A stretch of DNA of 64,000 nucleotides from Lineus longissimus (lineage: Eukaryota > Nemertea > Pilidiophora > Heteronemertea > Lineidae), in NCBI RefSeq assembly GCF_910592395.1, contig NC_088314.1, forward strand, positions 18,744,070 to 18,808,069, read 5' to 3'. The notes under the pieces are model-generated. The model was not told where the DNA came from and searched no databases. It saw only the letters and a list, made by a program, of their open reading frames with translations. This document shows positions 21,549 to 33,040 of the stretch, one piece after another; position 1 is the stretch's first letter, and each line of letters starts with the position of its first letter. Made by a program: the position numbers and the translations under genes.

Positions 21549-24500
21549 AATGATGATGATGATGATGAATTCAATGTGTCAGAATCTACAAGCGAGGCTG
21601 CTTCAACTATAACCTGGAGACGTGTTGGCATGAGGCTGTTTCGACTTGTAAAACTTCCGCAAAAGGCTAGATTTATTCAAATACTCACTAGGCAGCACTC
21701 TCTGTTAAATAATCTAATACCTCCCGTAGTTTGGCTTCTTCTGAAAACTGCAGTTTCTGCGGGATCTGACTACAGGCAAGACAATCATCCTACAACAATG
21801 TCAAGAAGGCAGACGTCACCATTTTTATCGTTTCAATCAAACGCCGAAGATTAAAGTCGGTGTACGAAAGGAGATTAAGGTCATCTACAGCAGTAGATTA
21901 AGGTATCAATCTACAACAGCAGATTAAGGTCAGATCAATCAACAGCAGTAGATTAAGGTCAGATCAATCAACAGCAGTAGATTAAGGTCAGATCAATCAA
22001 CAGCAGTAGATAAAAGTCAGAGCAATCTACAGCAGTAGATAAAAGTCAGGTCGATCAACAGCAGCAGATTAAGGTATCAATCTACAACAGCAGATTAAGG
22101 TCAGATCAATCAACAGCAGTAGATTAAGGTCAGATCAATCAACAGCAGTAGATTAAGGTCAGAGCAATCTACAGCAATAGATAAAAGTCAGGTCGATCAA
22201 CAGCAGCAGATTAAGGTATCAATCTACAACAGTAGATTAAGGTCACATCAATCAACAGCAGTAGATTAAGGTCAGGGCAATCTACAGCAGTAAGGTATCG
22301 ATCTATAGCAGTTGATGAAAGTCAGGTCAATCAACAGCAGTTGATGAAAGTCAGGTCGATCAACAGCAGCAGATTAAAGTCAATCAACAGCAGCACAGAA
22401 AGGTCAACTGACAGCAGTAGATTGAGGTTAATCTAAAGCAGCAGATTGAGGTCAAAATCTTTTGCTCTGGTCTATGAATTTCCGTTAGCAGATGGCGTGG
22501 GCAAAGACAAACCGGCTCTATTTACCTTTTTCTCTGCTTCAAATGTATAGGTATAAACTCCTTCTGTATCATTGAAGTTCACATAATTGTTAAGTGGCAT
22601 ACAACAGCTGGAAGAGAAAGTGAAGACATGAAAAGTGTTAAGACTCTGACAAAATCGACGTCAGGTTTCTGTTGCACAGTCCCGGGACTGTCACTTTGAT
22701 AATCTTTACATGCCATGACAGAGGAGACAAATGAAAAAGAGTGAAATACAAGTTTGGATACAACACTTTATACCGGACAACTCTACTGTCTCAATGCGCA
22801 TTACATGTACATTCATCCCCAATCAAATCCAGTTGAATGTACAGAGTGCTACTGGCCATTTTTCGAACCCAAGACCTTCTGATCCCTAGTCAGGCGCTCT
22901 ATCACTGTGCTACAACACTTCCTGAGTTATGGACTAACCTTGTGGCAATCTTGAATACCTCTGTTGCACAAGCAGCTGCAAAAAGATAGAACATAGCAAG
23001 ATAGAACTTTATATCATTCAAAAAGAAGTCAAATGATTCTGGGCTGAGAAAGGTCAACAGCTAGAGAAAGTGGGGAATCGGCCCTATTCCAGTGTTATCA
23101 TCAATCATCTGCTTAGTCAGATAATCATGCCAAAAAAGACTGATGAAAGTGACTTCGGAAACAGAATCCAGAAGTAGGCCAGGCAGTGTGTGTTCCAATG
23201 ATGTAATTGAGGGGCCCAACGTTGATCAGAAAAACAAGCGCTTGACGGCGTAACCTTTTTACTTTCTTCAGTCAGCATATTTACAGTAGAACCTCTCTAT
23301 TAAGGACACCTTAGGGACTGACAAGTGCTGTCCTTAATAGAGAGGTGACCTGATTAGAAAGGTCAAATTGAATGGAGACGACCAATTTTGGACCGAAACT
23401 AGTGTCCTTAATAGAGAGGCTGTCCTTAATAGAGAGGTTGTCCTTGATAGAGAGGTGTCCGCTAAGGGAGGTTCTACTGTACTTGAAGGGCCAGACAACT
23501 CACCTGCTATCACTGCATTGGTCGACGCAACTGCCGGAATAATTCGTTTAACTACACCTGGAAGGGTTAACAAAATGACAGAATGAATTTGGATTATCAG
23601 TAATCACGTCCATGATATTTTCGATAAATTATGCCACGGACCATCTCAGGAGGAACATCAGCGCTAGTCACCTCTGAGGTCCCAGGTTCAATTCCAAGTC
23701 GGTCCCGGTATACTCATATGAACGAGAGGGCGACTGCCTTCGATAGGGTAGGTTTCCTCCGGGGTCTCCGGTTTCCTCCTACATACATTACAATCGCCCA
23801 ATATTGTTTAAAGAGCTATTAATGTCCTAGTTAGCTCTCAACTCATTTTTTAAAATAAAGCAACCCCAAGCAGCCAACTCTGTCAAGTCATTTTTTAAAA
23901 GTCACAATAAAATATCTTACCCTGAGTTAGTCTATAATTTACGCCAACTATTCCATATTTATTAGCTCGTTCTACAGACTTCTCGAATATCCATTGTATA
24001 TGACTAGGGTCATCACCATCAATGGCTACACTTGCTGGAAAAACAAGTATAGTCTTAGTTATCAATTGAAAAGTTTTCTCACACTTTGAAAATCTGATTA
24101 AAATATGGTTAAAATATTGCCCTTAGATCAGCACTCACTTGTACATAAATGCCTCCAAAATGCTTATTTTTGGTCCAATTTTGAAAATTCAATAATCTAC
24201 AGAGAGTTGAGATAGAGGATTTTTCAATCCAGCTACCCAATTTAGCACTGAGTAAAAGGAACAAGTCCAAAATCCACCTGAAATCGAGAATTGACATCCC
24301 TGAAATTGAAAGGCACTCACCTCCAAAGGGCTTTTCTTGTGGCCATTGAAGTATTCTAACATATTCTATACAATGCTCAGGAAGTCGGGGCGTATTGGCT
24401 ATTGTGCACATAGGAAAGTTAATCTGAAAGGGGATTAGTCACAAAGGAGAGTTAATCTGAAAGGGGATTAGTCACAAAGGAGAGTTAATCTGAAAGGGGA

Positions 24501-27500
24501 TCAGTCACAATTATCAATCAAGGATTTCTCATATATAGGTTTCAGCATAATGGCTTGATTTGTCACAGGGCGAGATAAGACGCACCTGTGTTGGGTGTAA
24601 GTTAATCCTAGCATCCTCGAATCCCTCCCTTCCACAAGATGCCAAGTTACAACATCAAATTTATCAACTACCCATTGCGCCTCACCTGTGGTGGGTATAA
24701 GTCAAGTGTACATTCCACACAAGCTATTTATCCTGGAAGTATGACTCTGGTGTTACCCTTGGATCCCTCCATCCCACAAGACACCCAGTACACCAAGTCA
24801 CAACATCAAATTTCTCAACAACCCCTTCACTAACCTGTGGTGGGTATAAGTCAAGTGTACATTCGACACAAGCTATTTATCCTGGAAGTATGACCCTGGC
24901 GTTACCCTTGAATCCCTCCGCCCCACAAGACACCCAGTACACCAAGTCACAACATCAAATTTCTCAACAACACCTGCACTAACCTGTGGTGGGTATGAGT
25001 CAAGCGTACACTCCACACAAGCTATTTATCCAGGAAGTATGACCCTGGCGTCACCCTTGAATCCCTCCGCCCCACAAGACACCCAGTACACCAAGTCACA
25101 ACATCAAATTTCTCAACAACACCTGCACTAACCTGTGGTGGGTATAAGTCAAGCGTACACTCTACACAAGCTATTTATCCTGGAAGTATGACCCTGGCGT
25201 TACCCTTGGATCCCTCCATCCCACAAGACACCCAGTACACCAAGTCACAACATCAAATTTCTCAACAACCCCTGCACTAACCTGTGGTGGGTATGAGTCA
25301 AGCGTACACTCCACACAAGCTATTTATCCAGGAAGTATGACCCTGGCGTCACCCTTGAATCCCTCCGCCCCACAAGACACCCAGTACACCAAGTCACAAC
25401 ATCAAATTTCTCAACAACCCCTGCACTAACCTGTGGTGGGTATAAGTCAAGCGTACACTCGACACACGCTGTTAATCCTGGAAGTATGACCCTGGCGTTA
25501 CCCTTGAATCCTTCGGTCCCTCCGTCTACCATAGGAATGATTGTAGTCTGGTCCACCATGCTGTCCTCATAGTTGAGAAGACTTAACTGTAACAAATACA
25601 CAATGTTTACAAAGGTATAACTGTAATTCAAAGGATTCTAATGTGATTTACAGGCTCTTGAAACTTACCAACATTCCATTAATCCACCGCCTTGCTACGA
25701 TGGAATCCAAACCACAAACAACAATGTGAAATTCTGAAAAAAACAAAAGTAACCTATAGTCTGATAAAGTAGAATCAAAGTACATGTAGTAAAGGTTTAT
25801 TAAATAAAAACCTGTTCATCTTTTCCTAATTTCCATTCTTCCATTTCACCCAACTGAATCATTTCCCTAAACTCAGCAAAACTTCAAATTTACTTAACTG
25901 ACTACTTTGCATAACTGGCAATAAGCCTTTTACCATAGTGATTGGTCTTCTTTCAAGGAAAGGTACTTAATACAATGTATACCTTGGGAAGAAAAACTTA
26001 CTTCTATAGAAATCTTCGTCATAATCTTGAATTTTGCAAAAATGGCTGAATTTTTGTCAAGATGTCATAAGATTAAAGGATGTCTACAGGTAAATAAATC
26101 ACCAGGCACCAGGTTGTTATCAATAGCTTTTGAAAACGCCAGATCTCGCACTTCAACAAAGAACAGCTCGATTCCTCCAACCTCATGAATATTCCAATGG
26201 CGGTGTCATCTCAACATATCCACAAATTGTATTTTCCGAAAAAAGATACGGTGTGACTTTACATCCTGGTACTCTCTCGTTGACGAATCTGGCCGCCACT
26301 TTTGCCTTGGGTTGACCGACATCGTAATGTCTGAATAGGAACTGTCGGTTCAGGTTCGAGACATCGATGGTGTCCATGTCTATGACGTCGATCAGTTGGA
26401 ATCCCATCAAAGCCTGCAGAGGGAAAGTATCAGAAGGTAAACAATCAGATAGCATGAGTTGATTTTCCTCACCTTCTAAAAATATAGCTCAAGACTGCTG
26501 GTCAGAGCTTTAAGGCCAAGAACCGACAGTGGCAAGAAATTTTACGGCGATATCAAAAACCATTATATGTATGGTGGAGTGGTAAATCCGAGTCAATTTT
26601 GATGGTAAGGCTGTTCACTATTACTTACCACTAACAGCCTGTGGAGCTGAAGAACCAGGTTTTCACTTTCAGGTGCCCTTTTGAAATAACACTAACAGGA
26701 CACTGGACCAAATGTCCTGGAGATTTCTGGGCAGGATGAACGATTTTGAGCCACTTACCAAATCCTTGAGTAATTCACACCCAAGACCACCAGCTCCCAC
26801 CACAAGTATTTTACAGGTACTTTTGATGAAGTCGAGCATCTGAAAGTAAAACATAGACATAACTTAGTTGTGCATGTATGTTTGGTACTTTCATTTATGA
26901 AGAGTTCAAAAAGGCCTAAAAAAATGTCTGAAAAGGTAAACATGTTTTAAATTTAAAGCCTTGTTTGATTTTAGCAGTTCTAGGTGTCACAACCAAGGAT
27001 CACTAGATTTTACTGTAGCCTAAGTATTTGAAGTTGATGCTTGCAGGCACAGCAGGAGAAAGACTGCTTGTCACACCATGATACAATATGAGATTGAGCA
27101 ATGTTCCCAAAAATGTTGATCCTCTGAATAAGAGCAAGCAGTCAATACTTCTTGCCTCTGTCATGTCTGCACACTTGAAGTGAAAAAACAAATCTATCGC
27201 AGGAACGGACAAGAATCCTACCTCTTTGCTTGGCTCAAAGTCAGGATGTGCGAAAGGGCCTGTTCTCTCCATGAACTTGCACAGATGATTCCACCTGTCA
27301 GGCCACTCCACATCCTCAACAGATGTCCTGGAAAAAATTTCATGTATTTACAATAGCGCCCTTTGGCTTAAACTTGGATATTTTACAATGGCATTGCCAT
27401 TGACTTTTACTGATCTTTCTGAATACTGCCCGAATAGCCATGGTACAAAATGTGGTATGATGATTGACATCCATCTCCTACGCATTCCTCGTCGATCACT

Positions 27501-28696
27501 GATTCACCGGCGCACCTGCAGCGCTATGACCAATTCAAATGTGGCGTCTGGCAATACAAAGCAAGGTGGCTACGTATTGAGTGGCTACGTTCGATTTGCA
27601 ATGCTTTTGTGAATAAACATAATACGGCCACTGGGACTTGAAACAGGAAAAGAATCATGATCATGGGTCACTATCAGGGCCCAGTGCCAGTAATCACTGC
27701 CTCTTTACTTTCATTACCAGCTATTGCGGGCCTAGCCAATTAAGCCAATTAGTGCACCTGCTTAATTGGTCCTGGCAAGCCTAATGGAAAATGCATAGGA
27801 AATATCAATAAAGTTGGCTTTTTGGGCGGGGTGTTAAAATAATCCCAACTCCCGACTTCTGACACAATTCTATATATGTCTAGGTATTTACTGGCAAAAT
27901 TTGGAGTGATTTGGATGGAAATTCGATGTGTCCATCTATAGGTTGAAAATTTTGGTAAATCTGTAATGCTTCACTCGTAGCCCGTAGTGTAAATTCCTGA
28001 GAAAGTGGGTTTTGGGGGCTTTTCTAGCTGCGCTAGCTCCGAAACTATACATTTGATACAAACTCCCGACTTCAGAAGTGGTTGATATAACTCTTAGGAT
28101 TATATTCCCAAGATTTCAGCTTTATTGGAGAAAAATTCATAGTGTCCATAGGGGGGTTGAAAATTGGAGGATTTTCAATTTTTTTCCCAACAAATATGCG
28201 AAAAATATTACTTTCCACCTAGAATTAATCAAAATTTCGCAAACTATCTTAAAGTACTTCCTTGCAACAATCATTTGTGAAGCTTTCAAAACTTTTGGCT
28301 GATTTATTTGACCCTAAATCAGCAAAAACCAAACATTTTAGTGTTTGTATGCACCAATGCACAGGAGGCTAATTGCCAGATTAATTCACACCTTTCCAAT
28401 CTCAAACAATAGGAATGATGGAGTCTCCCTCTATTCAAAACAGAGTGTGCTAGGCCCGCAATAGCTGGTAATGTTAGCATGCTTGGCTCTACTGCCTGGC
28501 TCTATAGCTCTGGCTGCGCTTGTAGGGCAACTACATTTTTTTCCAGAAGGGCGATCTACAAATAGGCATATGGAACTTTAACATTAACAATATATCTTGG
28601 ATCTAACACATCAAAAAACTTCAAATTTTGGTAGACGACGGAGTTTGAAGCCAAAATAATACGGAAAACTGACATTTCTTGTTCTGTGTTCGCCAT
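19240..28696 (-). CDS. UBA3: UBA3, NEDD8-activating enzyme E1 catalytic subunit
   Basis: UBA3 with NAE1/APPBP1 adenylates NEDD8, forms a thioester with it and passes it to UBC12, driving cullin neddylation. Exons in transcript order: 28674-28696, 27222-27327, 26759-26839, 26250-26413, 26002-26045, 25669-25733, 25431-25586, 24321-24423, 23921-24034, 23504-23557, 22939-22975, 22526-22607, 21689-21789, 20465-20583, 19240-19343. Every border is AG/GT and all phases join, giving 1353 nt (450 residues; about 460 is usual). Visible motifs: nucleotide loop GAGGLG (about 58-63), [16 protein letters not shown] (about 82-97), zinc pairs CVEC (202, 205) and CLAC (346, 349), catalytic Cys219 in [16 protein letters not shown], and a C-terminal ubiquitin-fold domain ([15 protein letters not shown]). 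The tiny first exon (MANTEQEM) is chosen because its ATG and GTCAGT donor fit the phase; it is the least certain part. Several introns are minisatellite-filled. Confidence 0.96.
19580..19966 (+). repeat. 28-bp minisatellite, about 14 copies, in UBA3 last intron
   Basis: Units of CTTCCACACTGCAAGAATCTG plus TAAACAA or TAAACAC. With no stop in any minus-strand frame of the unit, all three frames stay open; none is a gene. Confidence 0.95.
20271..20457. mobile_element. Palindromic MITE family P, copy 4, at a UBA3 splice donor
   Basis: 187-bp copy lacking part of the loop and inner right arm, flanked by ATAT. On the minus strand the upstream target duplication occupies positions +4 to +7 of the UBA3 exon 14 donor (GTAATAT). 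Confidence 0.92.
20622..20810. mobile_element. Old, diverged relative of palindromic MITE family P
   Basis: The right half (ATTTCACAAAAGGCAGAC through GGGTCAC) aligns over its whole length to the family P arm with many substitutions; the left half is more eroded. It lies 38 bp upstream of UBA3 exon 14. Confidence 0.75.
21038..21258. mobile_element. Palindromic MITE family P, copy 5
   Basis: Full 221-bp copy with AAAT duplications, in UBA3 intron 13. Confidence 0.92.
21513..21568 (+). repeat. GATGAT microsatellite
   Basis: About 18 GAT triplets with a single interruption, in UBA3 intron 13. Confidence 0.9.
21880..22460 (+). repeat. 28/29-bp minisatellite, about 20 copies, in UBA3 intron 12
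   Basis: Units of CAACAGCAGTAGATTAAGGT with variants, showing higher-order repetition of several units. Confidence 0.9.
22850..22922 (-). mobile_element. tRNA-like sequence (SINE head or tRNA pseudogene)
   Basis: Minus strand shows TAGCACAGTGATAGAGCGCC and GGTCTTGGGTTCGAA, spaced like A and B boxes. It lies 17 bp from UBA3 exon 11. Confidence 0.55.
23283..23481. mobile_element. Dispersed MITE family G, next to UBA3 exon 10
   Basis: Full copy, TACAGTAGAACCTCTC to GGTTCTACTGTA. It ends 22 bp from the donor side of UBA3 exon 10 (23504-23557). Confidence 0.85.
23640..23830 (+). mobile_element. tRNA-derived SINE family S1
   Basis: Second copy of the element at 2765-2960 (GGTTCAATTCC B box, GGGTCTCCGGTTTCCTCC), in UBA3 intron 9. 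Confidence 0.65.
24424..24522 (-). repeat. 33-bp triplication of the UBA3 exon 8 splice acceptor
   Basis: The pyrimidine tract, CCTTTCAG and the first six exon bases ATTAAC are repeated with a 33-bp period. AG dinucleotides fall at 24424 (authentic), 24457 and 24490. Although 33 is divisible by three, use of the 24457 site would read TGA within six codons. Confidence 0.92.
24575..25430 (-). repeat. 149-bp array of UBA3 exon 7 3' ends with splice donors
   Basis: Five tandem units of exactly 149 bp, plus one eroded unit near 24580, lie directly downstream of exon 7. Each holds about 86 nt of exon 7 ([11 protein letters not shown] through [12 protein letters not shown]), the donor, and about 63 nt of intron. 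Cryptic donors are at 25281, 25132, 24983, 24834 and 24685; the authentic one is at 25430. In all five full copies Leu-Thr after LPG is replaced by TAA, so none can replace the exon. Confidence 0.95.
27712..28473. mobile_element. 762-bp non-autonomous DNA transposon in UBA3 intron 1
   Basis: Perfect 24-bp terminal inverted repeats beginning CATTACCAGCTATTGCGG. The interior has no transposase frame, but shows an internally repeated AACTCCCGACTTC motif. Confidence 0.88.
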
Positions 28697-28939
28697 GTTT
28701 TTCGGCTCAACTTCCTGGTGGAAAAGTCTGCAGACCACATTTGTCAGAAAGGTATTTGCCATTTCAGAGCCAAATATTTTGTTCAAACGCATTCTGTAGC
28801 AACATATCGTTCTTTTAAATCATGTTTAATGCCGCAGAAGCTTTAACTTAATGTTGAATTGGCAGACTTTCTGTTTTAAAAAGTTGGAATTTTGACAGTT
28901 CCTGGCACGAGGTTGAAATCCTAAAAATAGATTTTCATC
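28697..28939. promoter_or_regulatory. Divergent promoter region between UBA3 and ARL6IP5
   Basis: Only 243 bp separate the two predicted start codons, so both 5' UTRs and a shared promoter must lie here, unless further 5' exons exist. There is no clear TATA box. An ETS-like CTTCCTG motif lies near 28711, a type of site common in bidirectional housekeeping promoters. That function is inferred from the layout. Confidence 0.6.
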
Positions 28940-30177
28940 ATGTCGGAGGTCGAAATTGCTCCTCTCCGTGGTTTGGACGATTTTCTGCTAGAACAGGCCC
29001 GATTCCAGGTGCCAAATGTCAAAACCCCTGAAAGATGGGTGAACAGAGTATTGAACAACCTTTTGTATTACCAGACAAACTATTTCCTGTCTGCATGCGT
29101 CATATTTCTGATCGTAGGGTGAGTGTCCAAATCCTGTGCATTTCCACAGTGTAAATTCACATTCTATTTCTAAATTATTTGTGATAGTTGTTAACATTGG
29201 TCACTCAGGTGATTCCAATGAATCATGACAAGCTAAGATTACGATTTTAAAGTAATTTTTTTTACTATTTGGAACATGTGATATCTCTTGACGAGTAACA
29301 AACTTCCGATGCCTATCATTGTGACGTGACAACGCTCATGGCCATGCTGCTCGTACGGACGTGGCCTAGTGACTAGTGAGTTGCTCGGGTCATGGAAAAA
29401 AGAGACACAATGACGTTGCATTGTTCCGTTATCCATACAGTTTAGCTGAAACTTGCACCGTATATCAGAGAGTTAGAAGGGGTCAAATAGCAATTGCGAT
29501 GTCACTTTCTGTCTGTTTAATTACTAGTTAGTACACTACAGGAGGACAAAAATATATCGTTTTTAAATGCAGTAATAGTATTTTATTTTCTGATTTTCAG
29601 TGTAATGAACCCAGCCCAGATGTGCGTAGGTTTCATCTCGATGGGCATTGCATTCGGCATATTCATCTACATAACCAGCTACAAATATGAGTTACGAGGT
29701 TTCAAACGCGATCATCCCCTGTTATGTCTGATTGCCATCTGTGGAATGGGTTACTTCTTTGTCTACCTGATTGGATCTGTTCTTGTATTCCTGTTTGGAA
29801 TCGCACTTCCACTGTTAGGTAAATATATTTATATATCTGTGTCTTCATAGGGCTCTCAATTACCGCCCAAATTACCAGTCAAAATTACCAAGTTTTTTAC
29901 CCTCCTGACGTGTTTTCTGAAGGTTAAAATGGCCAAATATGCTTCGGACATCAAGTGACACATGTGAGAGTCAAAATTACGTCCACATTTTTAATCTATA
30001 AAAGTGTTTTAAATGTTTGTTTCACTTCTCGTTGCAGTTATCCTCACACACGCCAGTTTGCGGCTGCGAAACATCAAGAATAAGCTCTCAAACAAAATCG
30101 AGTTTGTCGGATTAAAACGCACGCCAATGGGAATACTCTTAGAGGCACTCGGCCAGGACCAAGAAGCTGGATCATAG
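28940..30177 (+). CDS. ARL6IP5: ARL6IP5-like PRA1 family protein (PRAF3/JWA)
   Basis: PRA1-family proteins are small ER/Golgi hairpin membrane proteins that bind prenylated Rabs; ARL6IP5 also modulates glutamate transporter trafficking. Three exons, 28940-29118, 29601-29818 and 30038-30177, join in phase to 178 codons (human is 188). The N-terminus [12 protein letters not shown] and the segment [15 protein letters not shown] are family hallmarks. Two hydrophobic hairpins lie at about 47-86 and 99-137. They are followed by the conserved cytosolic tail [13 protein letters not shown] and [14 protein letters not shown]. The tail ends earlier than in vertebrates. A variant polyadenylation signal ATTAAA is at 30620. 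PRAF2 is the main alternative name. It is head-to-head with UBA3. Confidence 0.93.
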
Positions 30178-31124
30178 ACTTTCGACCATACAATGTACAA
30201 CAAAATAATAAATCTGGAATTCCAAATTTCTAGAGAGTATGTACTGTGCACCTTCCTACCTTACCAAACCAGTGTGAATTGAGGACCTGATTTTTACCTA
30301 CATGTACAACCATCCTCACACTTTCAGATAACCATCAACGCTTTGTCCCCTTCATAAAGTATCTGAACTGAGCTCTACTTCTCACTTTTGCACATGGTGC
30401 ACTATTGTGTGCACGCTGTACGCCTTATAACTACGTTGCAAAATGGTACCAATCGTTCAGAGTTGAATGTGTGAGGTTGACAATCCGTTGAATAGTTGCA
30501 TGAGGATTTTAGTCGTGGGAGAAAATCTGGTCCACTGTTCGCACTCGCTTTTAGATTGATACATTTAGAAGGGGAATTTGTTGTATATTTAGCATAATTG
30601 CAACAGTGATTTACTGGCAATTAAAACTTGTATTTTTTTCAGAACGAGGTCAACAAAATCAGCCTCATGCATGGTGATGTAACATTTGTAAATCATCCGG
30701 TTTCCAAGTATTTACAATTTCACAGAAATGCTGTTGCTAAATTTATTTGCACTCGTAAGAGACCAAAAATGAACTTATTTCCTGACTCTACGGACAGGAA
30801 TAGCCTGGGTTCGATCTGTTGTTAGTAATTTGCTCATTTTTGTGCGATTTATTACTGGACTTAATAATATGCTTCAACTTTTTTACAAAATGAATGTTGT
30901 CAGTTTGCAATCCCTTGATTTCTTATGCATGTGCTCGTCCCCGTGGTTATTGTCTTTATAAATATTAATGTAACCTAAATACTTGTATTAGATTTCTAGA
31001 TTTAGATGTGAGGTTACTTATTCAAGGAATAAGTCGGTTATGCCTGCTCTTCAACTTTAGGAGTAGTTTCTAAACACTGGCAGGCCTGCTGCATGTAAGG
31101 TAATTTTACATTTCTATTTAAGGA

Positions 31125-31289
31125 ATTAATACCGAGCTGGCGGTCATTGGTTGTATAATCAAGACCGCTCGGGTAGACCGAAAATGCAGTCCAAAACCCG
31201 AGGCGCTTCGCCGAGGGTTTTGGACGTAATTTGAGGTCTACCCGAGCGGTCTTGATTATACAACCAATGACCGACAGCGAGGTATTAAT
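31125..31289. mobile_element. 165-bp foldback element
   Basis: Two arms of about 54 bp (ATTAATACCGAGC outward; GGTCATTGGTTGTATAATC inside) surround a smaller hairpin (CCAAAACCC/GGGTTTTGG). A partial arm recurs at 31439-31480. Confidence 0.85.
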
Positions 31290-32840
31290 TTCTATTCTAA
31301 AAGGTTTCAAAATTAAACAAATTAAATATGATTTGAAAGGTATATATGTTCCGTTTTCGTCAAAGAATGATCCAGCCTGGTGTCCGGAACTCCGCCATAT
31401 TGTTGCTTGTGAAGATGACGTCAATTTTATACCTACCCAGGCGGTCATTGGTTACGATACCAAGACCGCTCCAATCAAAACGAGGCGTAATGTATTTTGT
31501 ATTAGAAACAATGATGTACTGTGACTAAGGCCTTTTAGAATTCAATACATAAGCAGCTTACCCAAGCATGGTCAATTGGTTCATTCTTCTGAAAAAATAT
31601 GCAAAAATTGTCACCTCATAAATCATTGTTTTGTGACAATTTATGCATTATTTTCAAACATTTCAAAGGTTTTTGCCAAGAAGGTCTGAAACTTGATTGC
31701 CTTGTTAGTATTGAACTTCAGTAAAAGAATTCATTGTCGGCTCAAATCACAAAGCATAGGCATTGTAGATTTCTACACAAACCTATTTAACCTGCATAGA
31801 TTTGTTTTCATTGGCATACTATTTTCATTCTTATGTAATCATTTCGCCAGCAATTTAAAAAATGGTGCTGAAGAAATTTGTTGCATTTACCTGCCAACAT
31901 GGGGGAGAGATGTTGGCCTATGGTTCTATCACTTGTTTTATGACATAGCTATCATGACATATCAGCTCATTGATCATGACAGGGGTGGATCCAGGCTTCG
32001 AAGAAGGGGAGAGCCCCCTGGTGCTTTTTTGGGGTCAACGGGGTCAAGATTTTTCACAAATACGTAATTGCACACCCCTTTGAGCACACAAGTGGCTCAT
32101 GCCTTTTCATTTGAAGCATGGTACACCCTACTTTTTTTCGGCCAGGCCTTTTTAGATTTCTAGCTTAAAATCTAATGCTGATTGTAGATTGCTTTATATA
32201 GAAATCTCTCTTTCCTATAATGGCTTCTAGTTTCTAATAAAATTAATTGCTTTTAATTTGCCCAGAGGGGCACCTCTTGGCGTGGAGTGATCAAGGGGTC
32301 AGCCTCTGTCAATTTCAGCATCATGGATTCAGAAACCTCAAAAACTGACGCCATAATTCAGCCATTTTGCTCACCACAACAGAGGCTCTGAACAGGAGAG
32401 AGGCTAATTCATGTTTGAAATATCCAAGATGCATTTCCAGTTCCGTAATGGTTATGAGACGGTTATTCAGGATCAATGATTTTACATTATGTTACTGTGT
32501 ACAAGGTAGCATGCTAACAGCATGAGCATGACTAACAATTTAGGTAAACAGCTGTAGGTACAACAGCTAAAATGGCTAACCTGGGTAAGTTTACCGGAGG
32601 CAGTGTGTGGTAAAGTAAGGTGGGTTCTATCCCACAACCAGAGGATCAGTTTCCCAGCTGGCCGAGAGTCAAGCAGGTCTTCCAACTTGCCGAGGTCTGG
32701 CTTTGTTGGAAATAACTGTATTTTTGGAGTTTTCAACTAAATGACTTTGTGTTCATCTGGAAAAAGAGTTATTGAAGCATGATAAATTAGCCCAAGCTTA
32801 TTTTACTTCTAAATCTAATGCATAATATCATATGATGTCA

Positions 32841-33040
32841 TTGTTATTGTCGACTTACCAGATGTATGCAGTCTTTTGTAAATTACTATTGTTATTGTCG
32901 ACTTACCAGATGTATGCAGAGTCTTTTGTAAATTACTATTGTTATTGTCGACTTACCAGATGTATGCAGAATCTTTTGTAAATTACTATTGTTATTGTCG
33001 ACTTACCAGATGTATGCAGGGTCTTTTGTAAATAGCTAAA
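32841..33040 (+). repeat. 50-bp tandem repeat, 4 copies
   Basis: GTCGACTTACCAGATGTATG recurs at 32849, 32897, 32947 and 32997. Each unit contains CTTACC, a splice-donor-like motif if read on the minus strand. Confidence 0.92.

Noticed and set aside
26046-26249. UBA3 intron 4 donor GTATCTTTTT looked like a U12-type GT-AG intron.
   Set aside because: One mismatch in the donor core, and the only branch-like motif (CCTTTAAT) is about 30 nt from the acceptor, too far for a typical U12 site.
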